A stretch of DNA of 64,000 nucleotides from Roseicyclus persicicus (GCF_012395815.1 NZ_JAAZQQ010000001.1:744001-808000); one strand, 5' to 3'. Counted from the first letter of the stretch, positions 43,253 to 52,441 are shown. A program made the numbers and translations. Notes: generated from the letters alone by a model not told the origin.

Positions 43253-44021
43253 GACGCCTCCGTCTTTGCTGGAGCCAGAGCGCGATCGCCGCCTCGTCGA
43301 GAAGCGGCGCCGCGAGGGACGCGAGAAGCGCGGCCGCCACGCAGACCTGCACCGGCGCGGCGCCGGCCCAGCCCGCCGCGAAGACGAGGACGAGGGCGGC
43401 GTAGAGCGCGCCGTTGAGCCAGCGGCCGAGCGGGGTGGCGGCGCTGGCGACCGGGTCGCAGACGAGCAGCACCAGCACCAGCCCCGCCACCGGCAGCACC
43501 GGGCCGAGGTCGGCGCCGGCGGCCAGCGCGAGGCCCGCGACGGCCGTGGCGCCCGCGACGACCCCGAAGGGCATGACCCCCAGCGCGATCCCCAGCGCGG
43601 CCGCGGGGATCGCGGCCCAGGCGACGGGGGCGACGAACTCGGGCCAGGGGAAGGCCGGGAAACCGAAGCCGAGGAAGGCCAGCGTGACCGTCGCGGGGTT
43701 GACCACGTTGCGGCCCCAGCCGCCGAACACCAGTTCGCCGAACACCGCGCCGAAGCTGATGCCGAGGACGAGGCGGAAGAGCCCCAGATCCTCGGGCGCC
43801 AGCATCGCCACGGCCAGCGCCGCCAGCGCCCCGGCCAGCGACGGCGGCTGCGCGCGGGCGAGCATGAAGACGCCGTGCCAGGCCCCCGAGACGACCAGCG
43901 CCAGCGCCAGCCGCGCCACCGCGTCGATGCCGCCGAACCACAGCCACATCAGCGCCACCGGCATCAGCGCGGCCAGCAGGAGAAGCGCCACAGTCTCGCG
44001 GTCCCAGAGCCCCCGGATCAT
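43239..44021 (-). CDS. nqrB: Na+-translocating NADH:quinone reductase subunit B, short form
   Basis: 260 residues against about 410 in Vibrio. Recognisable blocks are GGWGRNVVNPATVTLAFLGFGFP (FNPAxxxRAF-like) and VCDPVASAATPLGRWLNGAL (TDPVSA...GRWxxGA). The N-terminal third of long NqrB is missing; a start further upstream would run into nqrA and gives no NqrB-like sequence. The usual SGAT motif for covalent FMN appears only as AGAT at 156-159. Whether T159 carries FMN is unclear. It overlaps nqrA and nqrC, and the operon order A-B-C-D-E-F fixes its identity. Confidence 0.85.
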   Translation of the reverse strand: MIRGLWDRETVALLLLAALMPVALMWLWFGGIDAVARLALALVVSGAWHGVFMLARAQPPSLAGALAALAVAMLAPEDLGLFRLVLGISFGAVFGELVFGGWGRNVVNPATVTLAFLGFGFPAFPWPEFVAPVAWAAIPAAALGIALGVMPFGVVAGATAVAGLALAAGADLGPVLPVAGLVLVLLVCDPVASAATPLGRWLNGALYAALVLVFAAGWAGAAPVQVCVAAALLASLAAPLLDEAAIALWLQQRRRRHGRP

Positions 44022-45265
44022 GGCGCGGCCTCCGCCTCGGCGCGGTCGAGGAGCGCGCGCAGGTGGTGGGCGAGTGGCGGCTCGGCCCCGGTCACGTAGT
44101 CGATCAGGGCCAGGTCCTCCTCGAGCAGTGACAGGGCGCCCAGCTTCACCGCGGTCTCGTCGTCGCCGATGGACAGCGCGCGGACCATCGCCATGACCGG
44201 AAAGGCCCCGCCCGCCGCCTGGTGCAGCGCGGCCGAGGGGATCACCGGCCGCGGCAGGGCGGAGCGGGTCAGCGCCGACAGGAACCAGTGCGGCACGCGC
44301 GCGGCGGCCGGCCCGGGCAGCACGGTCGCCTGCCGGTGCAGCGGCGCGAGAAAGCGCGCCTCGTGCCCGTCGAGCGCCGAGCCGGACAGGATCCGGTGCG
44401 GCCCCGGCTGCACCGCGCCGTAGGCCAGCGCGCGCAGGTCGGCGCCGATCTGGCAGGTGAGGGTGCGGGTCTCGGTGAGCGCGGGGCCAGCCACGGTGAC
44501 GCGCCGGGTCTGCGGCAGGCGGCCGGTGGCGAGCAGCGTGCCCAGATGCGCCGCGTCCTCGGCGTGCAGGTCCCAGACCGGGGCGTCGGGGCGGGCGGGG
44601 AAGGCGGCGTGGAGGCAGAGGCCCGGCAGGCCCTGCGGGTGCCGGGGGCCGACCGCGATGCGGCGGAGGCGCGGGCCGGTGAGGCCGGGCAGGGCACCGG
44701 GCGGCGCGCAGAGGCAGACCGGCCCGTCGGTCAGCCGCGCCAGCGCGGCGAGGCCGCGGGCCAGCGCCTCGGCGTCGACGTGGAGGTCGGGGGCATGGGG
44801 CCGGGTGTCGGCGGCCATGACGAAGATCGCGGCGGGCCGTTCGGCGGCGGCGGGCATCCGGCCGAAGGGGCGGCGGCGCAGGCGGCGCCAGACCCCGGCG
44901 GCCTGCATCAGCCGCACAAGCCCCGCGGGCGTGTCGGCCCCGGCGCGGTCGTGGGTGGCCACGTCGCCGCCGGCCTCGCGGAACAGCACGATCTCGGACA
45001 GGCGGTGGCCGGGGCGCAGGCCGACACGCCCGACGCGGGCGGGCATGGGGGCCACCAGCGCGATGCCGGGCGCGTCGCGGAGCCGGGCCACCGCCGCCCC
45101 CTCGGCCACCGCCGCGCCCTCCTCGACCAGCAGGTCGACCCGCAGCTCCTCGCCGGGGGAGACCCCGATCGCGGCCTCCTCGGTCACCATCCCGGCCTCG
45201 GGCGCCGGGGGCGGCGAGGGCAGATCGGGCCTGAGGCCGGGGCGGGCGGAGGGGCCTGCCATCAT
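44018..45265 (-). CDS. nqrA: Na+-translocating NADH:quinone reductase subunit A
   Basis: 415 residues, about 30 fewer than Vibrio NqrA. It is a peripheral cytoplasmic subunit with a Rnf/NQR barrel-sandwich start (LVEEGAAVAEGAAVARLRDAPGIALVAPMPARV), GRLPQTRRVTVAGPAL, a GADLRAL block and GGAFPVMAMVRALSIGDDETAVKLGALSLLEEDLALIDYV near the C-terminus, typical of NqrA rather than RnfC, with no ferredoxin cysteines. It heads the operon. The ATG at 45265 or 45262 may be used. It diverges from the cytochrome c gene across 108 bases. Confidence 0.92.
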   Translation of the reverse strand: MMAGPSARPGLRPDLPSPPPAPEAGMVTEEAAIGVSPGEELRVDLLVEEGAAVAEGAAVARLRDAPGIALVAPMPARVGRVGLRPGHRLSEIVLFREAGGDVATHDRAGADTPAGLVRLMQAAGVWRRLRRRPFGRMPAAAERPAAIFVMAADTRPHAPDLHVDAEALARGLAALARLTDGPVCLCAPPGALPGLTGPRLRRIAVGPRHPQGLPGLCLHAAFPARPDAPVWDLHAEDAAHLGTLLATGRLPQTRRVTVAGPALTETRTLTCQIGADLRALAYGAVQPGPHRILSGSALDGHEARFLAPLHRQATVLPGPAAARVPHWFLSALTRSALPRPVIPSAALHQAAGGAFPVMAMVRALSIGDDETAVKLGALSLLEEDLALIDYVTGAEPPLAHHLRALLDRAEAEAAP

Positions 45266-45373
45266 GTCGCGTCGATCGCCCGCAGCATGGGAGACTTTCT
45301 TGTTTCACGCAAAAGTTGTATCCCGAAGGTAGACCAAGCGCGCGACTGCACTCAAGCACATGGAAGGATCGAC

Positions 45374-46570
45374 ATGCGAAACTTCACCCTTGCCTTGTTC
45401 GTCGCGCTGCCACTGGCGGCGATTCTGGCGGCAGGAACCGCGTTCTGGCCGGTGTCCGCCCAGGAGGCGCAGGGCGATGCGCCCGTGACGCTGCCCCTGT
45501 CGGGCGACGAGGTGCTGCTGCCCTACGTCATCCCCGAGGCGGGGCCGTTCAACCCCGAGCAGATCGAGATCGAGAACAACCAGGCCATCGCGGACTGGTT
45601 CCGCTCGGCCCATGCCGATGCCGCCGCCGAGGCGTTCCGGCACTGGGACGACGAGGAGGGCATCCGCCCGGTCTGCGCGGTGTGCCATTCAGGCGCCGGG
45701 TTCCGGGCGTTCCACGGGCTCGACGGCAGCCCGCCCGGCATCCCCGAGGAATCGGTGGACGTGGGCGGGGTGGTCGACTGCGAGACCTGCCACAACCAGG
45801 GCCTGTCGCGGATCACCGAGATCAGGATGCCCTCGGGCGTGATGCACCCGGTGCAGGGGGTGGAGGCGTCGTGCATGACCTGCCACCAGGGCCGCACCGC
45901 CGGCGTGACGGTGGTCGAGGCCGTGGCGGGCCTGGCCGAGGACGGGCCGAACCCGGACCTGCGCTTCATCAACCCGCACTACGCCACCGCGGCGGCCACC
46001 TGGCTGGGCGGCTACGGCGGGGCTGGCTACCAGTACGAGGGGCGGGACTATTCCGGCCGCTTCTTCCACGCCCGCCCGGTGGCGAGCTGCGTGTCCTGCC
46101 ACCAGCCGCACACGCTGGAGGTGGCGACGGACGGCTGCCGGACCTGCCACGAGAACGGCACGCCCGAGGAGATCCGCCTGGCGCGGCAGAGCTATGACGG
46201 GTCGGGCAACACCACGCAGGGCATCCGGGTGGACATCGCCAACAACGCCGCGACGCTGATGTCCTTCGTCGAGCGCTACGCCGCCGAGGTGGTGGGCGTG
46301 CCGATCTACTACGACGGCGGGCGCTACCCGTATTTCTTCGCCGATGCGAACGGGGACGGGGTGGCGGACACGGCCGACGGCAACCCGGTGGTCTATGCCA
46401 GCTGGACGCCGCGGCTGCTGAGGGCGTCCTACAACTGGAAGCTGGTGACGGCCGATCCCGGCGCCTACGCCCACAACCCGCATTACGCGCTGGAGCTGCT
46501 CTACGACTCGATCGAGGACCTGGCCGGCGCGCTGGGGGTGGAGATGGCGAGCCTCGGGCTCCTGCGGTAG
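45374..46570 (+). CDS. five-heme cytochrome c
   Basis: 398 residues with an N-terminal signal or anchor helix (FTLALFVALPLAAILAAGTAFWPVSA). Five CxxCH motifs bind heme c: CAVCH, CETCH, CMTCH, CVSCH and CRTCH, all in residues 95-270. An EF-hand-like ADANGDGVADTADGNP segment near 325 may bind calcium. The C-terminal 130 residues have no heme. It resembles multiheme cytochromes of the NrfA/octaheme-type electron carriers in heme spacing only; its partner is unknown. ATG 45374 has a GGAAGG site. It stands alone, divergent from nqrA. Confidence 0.88.
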   Translation: MRNFTLALFVALPLAAILAAGTAFWPVSAQEAQGDAPVTLPLSGDEVLLPYVIPEAGPFNPEQIEIENNQAIADWFRSAHADAAAEAFRHWDDEEGIRPVCAVCHSGAGFRAFHGLDGSPPGIPEESVDVGGVVDCETCHNQGLSRITEIRMPSGVMHPVQGVEASCMTCHQGRTAGVTVVEAVAGLAEDGPNPDLRFINPHYATAAATWLGGYGGAGYQYEGRDYSGRFFHARPVASCVSCHQPHTLEVATDGCRTCHENGTPEEIRLARQSYDGSGNTTQGIRVDIANNAATLMSFVERYAAEVVGVPIYYDGGRYPYFFADANGDGVADTADGNPVVYASWTPRLLRASYNWKLVTADPGAYAHNPHYALELLYDSIEDLAGALGVEMASLGLLR

Positions 46571-46577
46571 CGGGGGT

Positions 46578-46931
46578 TCAGCGCCCGTCGAGGTCGGCGT
46601 CGAGCAGGCGCTCCATCTCGTCGAGCATGGCGCCGGTGCGCCGGGCCGCCTCGGTGTCGCCGAGGCGGCCGTAGCCGAAGCCCCAGCCCTCCTCGACGGC
46701 GCGGGCCAGCGTGCCAAGCTCGTCGAAGCCCAGGCTCGGGGCGACGCCGGCGGTCTTGTGGGCGCGGTGCACGATGGCCTCGCGCAGCTCGGGGCGGGGG
46801 CCGTCGCGGTCCATCGCCTGGAGGATGGCGTCGATCTCGAGCACCCGGTCGCCCAGGCGGTCGAGGAAGGACCGGCGGATCCGGTCGAGGTGCGCCGCGA
46901 GGTCGGTGGCCATCGGCATGTGCATGGTCAT
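46578..46931 (-). CDS. Hpt (histidine phosphotransfer) domain protein
   Basis: 117 residues, all helical in appearance, with the phosphate-accepting H58 in IVHRAHKTAGVAPSLGFDELG (H-K-x-x-G core of Hpt domains). It passes phosphate between receivers, here probably between the two receiver proteins encoded just upstream. It is the last gene of the phosphorelay set and converges on the cytochrome gene with a 7-base gap. The M-rich start (MTMHMPMATD) leaves the exact ATG open. Confidence 0.85.
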   Translation of the reverse strand: MTMHMPMATDLAAHLDRIRRSFLDRLGDRVLEIDAILQAMDRDGPRPELREAIVHRAHKTAGVAPSLGFDELGTLARAVEEGWGFGYGRLGDTEAARRTGAMLDEMERLLDADLDGR

Positions 46932-46944
46932 GGCCGGCCCCGGA

Positions 46945-47883
46945 TCACGCGGTCCGGGTCAGGCCGGCGCCCTGCCGCCGCACGCCGGTGACGGCCTCGT
47001 CGATGATGCGGTCGGGCGCGCGCAGGTGGCTGGCGCCGCAGGCCACGGGCGTGCCCACGGCCACGGTCGGCAGGGTGATCCCGAGGTCCTTGTAGACCAG
47101 GTGGAATTCCTCGATGTAGTGGCTGAGCCGGGCGGCCAGGCGCTCGCCGTCCTCCAGCTCGGAGCGGTTGGCGAGGAACACGAAGGTGCCGCCGCCGGCA
47201 TAGCTGATCATGCGCAGCCGGCCCTGCAGGCAATCGGACAGGCAGGTCGCCACGTCGACCATGATCTCGCCGAAGACGGCGCCGCCCTCGAGGTCGTAGA
47301 TCTCGCGCGCATTGACCACCTGCACCGCGACCGCCGAGGTCGCCATCGCCCGGAACAGGCCGAGCGCGTTCAGGTAGTTGGCCATGGCGAGCCGGTCCAT
47401 CGCGCCGACGACGCGCTTCATCGGGATGCCGTCCATGAAGCCGTAGGAGGCCATGGCGCGCATCGCGCCGTTGCCCTGGGTCACCGCGATCTGGGCGCGC
47501 AGGCGCTCGAGCACCAGCTGCTCGATCACGCCGAGGCGGGCGCGGATCTCGATCGGGTCGACGGGCTTGGTCAGGTAGTCGGTCGCGCCGGCGGAAAAGG
47601 CGCGGTCGATGTGGTCGCGGTCGGACATGATGGTGTTCATCATGATCGGCGCGTCCCGGTACTGGGGCAGCGCGCGGATGCGGCGGCACAGCTCGATGCC
47701 GTCCATGCCGGGCATCTTGATGTCCAGGATGAAACAGTCGAACGGCACTTGCGCGTAGCCGATCTTGCGCAGGGCGTCGTCGCCGGACACGGCGGTCGTC
47801 ACCCGGGTGTATCCCAGCGACTGCAGCGTCGACTGGAACAGCGCGAGGAAGTCGGGATCGTCGTCTACTGCCAGGATCTTCAT
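46945..47883 (-). CDS. response regulator with degenerate GGDEF-like domain
   Basis: 312 residues. A receiver domain (residues 1-120; DDD at 7-9, D54 in FILDIKMPG, K in LTKPVDP) is followed by a helical linker and a GGDEF-fold domain whose signature is YAGGGTFVFL in place of GGDEF, so diguanylate cyclase activity is unlikely. The ending TVAVGTPVACG...IIDEAVTGVRRQGAG matches the GGDEF C-terminus. ATG 47883 has an AGG site; ATG 47895 does not. It lies between a receiver gene and the Hpt gene. Confidence 0.83.
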   Translation of the reverse strand: MKILAVDDDPDFLALFQSTLQSLGYTRVTTAVSGDDALRKIGYAQVPFDCFILDIKMPGMDGIELCRRIRALPQYRDAPIMMNTIMSDRDHIDRAFSAGATDYLTKPVDPIEIRARLGVIEQLVLERLRAQIAVTQGNGAMRAMASYGFMDGIPMKRVVGAMDRLAMANYLNALGLFRAMATSAVAVQVVNAREIYDLEGGAVFGEIMVDVATCLSDCLQGRLRMISYAGGGTFVFLANRSELEDGERLAARLSHYIEEFHLVYKDLGITLPTVAVGTPVACGASHLRAPDRIIDEAVTGVRRQGAGLTRTA

Positions 47884-47937
47884 GGTCTGCCTCATCGTTG
47901 GGAGGGAATCGGCCAGCGCCTCACCCGCCTTTTTTTG

Positions 47938-48384
47938 TTAGATAGTCTGCAACATTGTCGGAAATTTGGCGGGATTGCGGTTTGACTGGCCCACACCGGG
48001 GCCGGTGGCCCGCGCGTAGGCCGCGCGGATCTCGGCCCCGAGCGTCATCGGGTCGAAGGGCTTGGTGATGACGGCAAGCGCGCCCTGGCCCACGAGGTCG
48101 TCGGTGGTGCTGTTCTCGGCCTGCGCGGTCATGAAGATCACCGGCACGTCGCGGAGGGCCGGGATGTCGCGCAGGGCGGCCCAGACCTCGGGCCCGGTCA
48201 TGTCCGGCATCATCACGTCGAGCAGGATCAGGTCGGGGCGCAGGCCCGGCGCGGCGGCGATGGCGTCGCTGCCATTGTTGAACTGGTGCAGCTCGAACCG
48301 GTCCACCAGTTCCAGCGCCATGCGCGCGATCTCGAGGATGTCCCGGTCGTCGTCCACGTGCAGGATGGTGCGCAGCTCGGTCAT
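47938..48384 (-). CDS. single-domain response regulator
   Basis: 148 residues with a receiver domain: DDD at 11-13, phosphoacceptor D56 in DLILLDVMMPD, T in FMTAQAENS and K in VITKPFDPMT. No output domain follows, only a 25-residue tail, as in phosphorelay intermediates of the CheY/DivK type. It follows the histidine kinase by 24 bases and probably receives phosphate from it, to hand on via Hpt. Confidence 0.92.
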   Translation of the reverse strand: MTELRTILHVDDDRDILEIARMALELVDRFELHQFNNGSDAIAAAPGLRPDLILLDVMMPDMTGPEVWAALRDIPALRDVPVIFMTAQAENSTTDDLVGQGALAVITKPFDPMTLGAEIRAAYARATGPGVGQSNRNPAKFPTMLQTI

Positions 48385-48408
48385 CGGGTCTTGCTCCTGT
48401 GGGTCGGG

Positions 48409-50088
48409 TCAGGCCGCTGCGGTTGCGTTGGCGTTGGCGTTGGCGGCTCCGGCGGTCGACGGCTGCGCCGCCTTTTCCAGCTCGAAGTGGAAGGTGGAGC
48501 CGCGGCCGAGTTCGGTGTCGAACGAGATCACGCCGCCGTGCTTGTGGATGATCTTGCGGCAGATGGTGAGGCCCAGGCCCGTGCCCGGATGCTTGGCCGA
48601 GCGCACGCCTTCGACCTGCGTGAAGCTGTCGAAGATCGTCTCGCGCGCCGATTCCGGGATGCCGGGGCCGCGGTCGGTGACGGCCACGCGCCAGGCGTCG
48701 CCGCGTTCTTCGACCGACAGCGACACGCGGCTGCCCGGCGGCGAGAACTTGGCCGCGTTCGAGATCAGGTTCGACATCACCTGCATCAGCCGGTCGGAGT
48801 CGGCCGACACGAAGGCCGGTTCCTCGGCGCGGGTGACGTCGAGGGTGACGTCGCATTCCTGCGCGAAGGCGGCATTGGCCTCGGCCGCTTCGGCCAGCAG
48901 GTCGCGCAGGTCGATCGGGCGGCGGGCAAGGACCACCTCGCCCGAGGACAGCTTTTCCAGCACGAGGATGTCGTTGACGATGGTCAGCAGGCGCTCGCTG
49001 TTGCGGCTGGCCACGCCCACGACCCGGGCGATCTCGGGGGTGAGCTCGCCCACCACGCCCGATTCCAGCAGCTTGAGCGCGCCCTTGATCGAGGTCAGCG
49101 GGGTGCGCAGCTCGTGGCTGACGGTCGAGACCGAGCTGAGCTTGGCCTGTTCGGCCCGGCGCCGTTCCGAGATGTCGCGCACCACCGACACCAGGTGCCG
49201 CGTGCCGTTCGGCGAGGTGTCGATGTGCGTCAGCACCTCGACCGGGCCACGGACGTGGTCGATCTCGATGCGCGCGGTGGTCTGCTGGCCCTGCAGGAGC
49301 GGCGCGATGTGCCGCCGGAACATCGAGATTTCTTGCGGGGTGAAATAGTCGATCAGGCAGGCGCCCGACACGGCGTCGGCCTCGATCCCGACGCGCTTGC
49401 GGGCGCGGGCGTTCACGTAGACGAAGCGGAAGGTCTCGGGGTGGTAGATGTAGACCTCGTCGGGCAGCGCCTCGACGAGGGCGTTGCGGCCCTCGCTCGC
49501 GCCCTCGGTCAGGGCGCCGGTCAGGTCGGTGCGGATGAACAGCGCGTCCTTGACGTTGCCGTACTGGTCGAAGCGCGGCAGGATCGAGGTCTGCACGCGC
49601 ACCACGTGGCCGTCCTTGGCCAGGAGCCGCTGCATCCCCTTCCAGGGCTGGCCCCGCGCCACGGTCTCGCGCAGGTCGTAGAGCTGCGGCAGGTCGCGCT
49701 CGGCGTAGAGCATCTCGCCCTTGTGGCCCACGATCTCGTCGGGGGTGTAGCCGAAGGCCTCGAGGAAGCCGTTGTTCACCGACAGGATCCGGCCGTGCAG
49801 GTCGCTGATGCTGACGATGGTGTGTTCGTTCAGCGCCTCTTCGCGCAGGCCGATCTCGAGGTCGCGGATGCCGAGGATCCGGGCGCTGGGGGTGCTGCTC
49901 ATGCGGGCGTGGTGCAGGCTGAGCGTGGTCACGAGCGCGGTGAAGGCCGACACGACCGTGAACAGGAGGAGGAATTCCAGCTTGGTATCCACCTCGAACA
50001 GCCGCTCGAACCGGGTCAGAAACAGAGTCAACGTGAACGCAATCGCTCCGTTGCTCAGCAGCAATGCCAAACTTGAAATCGAACGCAT
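48409..50088 (-). CDS. membrane PAS-domain sensor histidine kinase
   Basis: 559 residues. Two N-terminal membrane helices (about 5-25 and 38-60) have almost no periplasmic loop. Two PAS domains follow (90-200, with SISDLHGRILSVNNGFLEAFGYTPDEIVG; and 205-315), then HisKA with STVSHELRTPLTSIKGAL and HATPase with NLISNAAKFSP, DRGPGIP and GTGLGLTICRKI. The tail has an Ala-Asn repeat (NANANATAAA) encoded by a GTTGGC repeat. It is first in the phosphorelay operon. Its signal is likely redox, oxygen or a small ligand sensed by PAS; which is not visible. Confidence 0.92.
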   Translation of the reverse strand: MRSISSLALLLSNGAIAFTLTLFLTRFERLFEVDTKLEFLLLFTVVSAFTALVTTLSLHHARMSSTPSARILGIRDLEIGLREEALNEHTIVSISDLHGRILSVNNGFLEAFGYTPDEIVGHKGEMLYAERDLPQLYDLRETVARGQPWKGMQRLLAKDGHVVRVQTSILPRFDQYGNVKDALFIRTDLTGALTEGASEGRNALVEALPDEVYIYHPETFRFVYVNARARKRVGIEADAVSGACLIDYFTPQEISMFRRHIAPLLQGQQTTARIEIDHVRGPVEVLTHIDTSPNGTRHLVSVVRDISERRRAEQAKLSSVSTVSHELRTPLTSIKGALKLLESGVVGELTPEIARVVGVASRNSERLLTIVNDILVLEKLSSGEVVLARRPIDLRDLLAEAAEANAAFAQECDVTLDVTRAEEPAFVSADSDRLMQVMSNLISNAAKFSPPGSRVSLSVEERGDAWRVAVTDRGPGIPESARETIFDSFTQVEGVRSAKHPGTGLGLTICRKIIHKHGGVISFDTELGRGSTFHFELEKAAQPSTAGAANANANATAAA

Positions 50089-50234
50089 CGGTACACCTTC
50101 ACTGCTCTTTGAAGCTGTCTCGGCCTTGGGGCGGGCGGCTTCTCATTATGTCTTCCGATCCTCAGCTTACCCGAAAGATCGGCGAAATCATGACGCAAAG
50201 CGTGTGAGTTGGCGACAGGTCGGGGGCGGCCCGG

Positions 50235-52220
50235 TCATGCGGCCTGCCGCGAGGCCGGGGCCTCGAACGGGCGCAGCCGGAGCCGGAACACGCTGCCGGC
50301 GCCGGGCGTGCTGCGCACGGTCAGGGTGCCGCCCAGCAGCGTCGCCAGCTGGCGCGCCACCGGCAGGCCGAGCCCGAGGCCCGCGGTGCTGCTGCGGCGC
50401 GCGCCGCCGAGCTGGCTGAAGCGCTCGAAGATCAGGTCGAGATGCTGGGCCTCGATGCCGCAGCCGGTGTCCTCGACCTCGATCCAGCCGTGGTCGCGGT
50501 CGCGGCCGGTGCGCAGGGTCAGCGTGCCCTTGTCGGTGAACTTGAGCGCGTTGCCGAGCAGGTTCTCGAGGATCTGCCGCACGCGGCGCGGGTCGCCGCG
50601 CACCGCGACCGGCGGCCCCTCGAGCCGCAGGTGCAGCCCCTTGGCGAGCACCGCCTCGCGCGTGCCCGCCGCGACCTCGGCCGCGATCTCGGACAGGTCG
50701 ACGCGGTCCATCGCGATCGCGACGCCGCCGTCCTCGAGCGCCACGATGTCGAGGATGCCCGAGATCAGCTGCATCAGGTGCTGCCCGGCGGTGTCGATCT
50801 GCCCGGAGAAGCGCTGCAGCTCGGCGTGGAAGGTCGCCAGCCGGTCACCTGCCGCCGCCGCGTCGCCCGACGCCAGCGCCGCCTGCAGCGCCGCGAAGCT
50901 GGGCAGGCGGTCGGGGTTGCCGACGAAGGCGTTGTAGCCCAGCACCACGGTCAGCGGCGTGCGCAGCTCGTGGCTGACGGTGTTGAGGAACCGGGTCTTG
51001 GCGGCGCTGGCCGCCTGGGACCGCGCAAGGGCCTGTTTCAGCTCGGTAATGTCGACGCGGAAGCCCACGGTGTTGCCCGACGGCGTGCGCCGTTCGACCA
51101 CGCGGACCCAGCGGCCGTCCTGCAGGTGCTGCTCGGTCGCGCCGCGGGGGTCGGCGTGGGCGGCGAGGCGCTCGGCCAGCCAGGCCTCCTCGCGGCCGAG
51201 GGCGTCGGTGTACTGCCCGGAGGCGAGGCCATGGCGCAGGATGTCCTCGAAGCGCGTGCCCGGCTGCATCGCGTCGGCCGAGGCGGCGTAAAGCGCCTTG
51301 TAGGTGTCGTTGCACATCACCAGCCGGTCGTCGGCGTCGTACACCGCAAAGCCGTCGTCGAGCGCGTCGACCGCCTCGCGCAGCGTCGCCTCGGCGCGGG
51401 ACCGGCGCCCGTCGGAGATTTCGAACAGCCGCGTGACCGCCATGACGAGGCCGCCGGCCAGCAGCACCAGCACCCAGATGAAGGGCAGGTTCGGCGATCC
51501 GGTCGCCCAGCCGCCCGCCGGGATGGCGGCGACCTGCCAGCGGATGCCGGGCGCGATCACGTCGCGGCGGACCGGCGACATCGCGTCGAGCGGCCCCTCG
51601 CCGTAGATCAGGGTGCCCTCCGGCCCCTCGACCACGATCCGCGCCTCGGAAAAGCCATGCCCGAGGCCGGCCGCCTCGAACAGCGCGTCGCTGTCCAGCA
51701 CCAGGGACACGACCCCCCAGAGCTGCCCCGCGCCGCGGTCGTCGTGCACGACTGACCGGGTGATCAGGCCGCGGCCGCCCTGCACCAGCTCGTGGGGGCC
51801 GTCGATCATCGCCTCGTCGGTCTCGACGGCGCGCCGGACCGCCTCGGCAAAGCGGGGGTGCCGGTCGAGCCGCAGCCCGATCACCGGCTCGTTGCCCTCG
51901 CGGGGGAAGTTGAAGCGGACCGTCATCCCGGGGGCGGCGGCGACGTTGATCAGGCCCGGCACGCCGCGCGTCAGCCGCTCGGCCAGGCGCGCGTAATCCG
52001 CCTCGGGCAGGTCGGGGTCGGCCTCGAAGGCGGCGGCGAGGCCGCGGGTGATCAGGGTCTGTTCGTAGAGCAGCCGTTCGACCGCGGCGGCGGCGACGGC
52101 GGCGATCTCGGTCATCTGCACCGTCTGCTCGGCACGGTAGCGCCGGCTCTCGAGCACGGTCACGGCGAAACCGGCCGCGACCACCGAGACCATGAGCGCA
52201 ACATAGCGCAGGGACGGCAT
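50235..52220 (-). CDS. CHASE-domain sensor histidine kinase
   Basis: 661 residues from MPSLRYVALM. A helix (YVALMVSVVAAGFAVTVLES) leads to a periplasmic CHASE-type sensor (about 40-260; GLINVAAAPGMTVRFNFPREGNEPVIGL and ITRSVVHD), then a second helix (FIWVLVLLAGGLVMAVTRLF), a PAS domain (DALDDGFAVYDADDRLVMCNDTY), HisKA (LNTVSHELRTPLTVVLGYN) and HATPase (NLLGNALKFTDKG, GLGLPVARQLATLLGG). No receiver is attached and none is adjacent, so it may feed the phosphorelay downstream. The start is uncertain; GTG 52253 is an alternative. Confidence 0.88.
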   Translation of the reverse strand: MPSLRYVALMVSVVAAGFAVTVLESRRYRAEQTVQMTEIAAVAAAAVERLLYEQTLITRGLAAAFEADPDLPEADYARLAERLTRGVPGLINVAAAPGMTVRFNFPREGNEPVIGLRLDRHPRFAEAVRRAVETDEAMIDGPHELVQGGRGLITRSVVHDDRGAGQLWGVVSLVLDSDALFEAAGLGHGFSEARIVVEGPEGTLIYGEGPLDAMSPVRRDVIAPGIRWQVAAIPAGGWATGSPNLPFIWVLVLLAGGLVMAVTRLFEISDGRRSRAEATLREAVDALDDGFAVYDADDRLVMCNDTYKALYAASADAMQPGTRFEDILRHGLASGQYTDALGREEAWLAERLAAHADPRGATEQHLQDGRWVRVVERRTPSGNTVGFRVDITELKQALARSQAASAAKTRFLNTVSHELRTPLTVVLGYNAFVGNPDRLPSFAALQAALASGDAAAAGDRLATFHAELQRFSGQIDTAGQHLMQLISGILDIVALEDGGVAIAMDRVDLSEIAAEVAAGTREAVLAKGLHLRLEGPPVAVRGDPRRVRQILENLLGNALKFTDKGTLTLRTGRDRDHGWIEVEDTGCGIEAQHLDLIFERFSQLGGARRSSTAGLGLGLPVARQLATLLGGTLTVRSTPGAGSVFRLRLRPFEAPASRQAA

Positions 52221-52441
52221 GCCGCCCGTCAGAAACTGCCTCGTCCGGTTCACCGTTTTTTGGACCCTGTCTCCGCAGGATGCGGCGCTCACCCGGGGCA
52301 ACCATACGCGGGCGCCGGGGAATTGTCGGACCGCGCCCGCGCCGGAGTCAGCGATCAGGGTATACTGTTGCGCAACGCACACATCTTTGGACAGGTGCGC
52401 CCGGCGGGCCTGTGGTGCGGCGGGGTGCGGCCGGGGCGCTG

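Noticed and set aside
38807-45265. RNF complex instead of Na+-NQR
   Set aside because: NqrA and NqrF are present, there is no RnfB or ferredoxin-rich RnfC, and NqrM and ApbE complete a standard nqr order.
45300-45313. FNR box in the nqrA/cytochrome gap (TTGTTTCACGCAA)
   Set aside because: The spacing between TTG and CAA is 7, not 8, and the inner AT pairs are absent.
48418-48450. GTTGGC microsatellite at the 3' end of the sensor kinase gene as a phase-variable tract
   Set aside because: The unit is six bases, so changes in copy number keep the frame; it only varies the length of an Asn-Ala tail.
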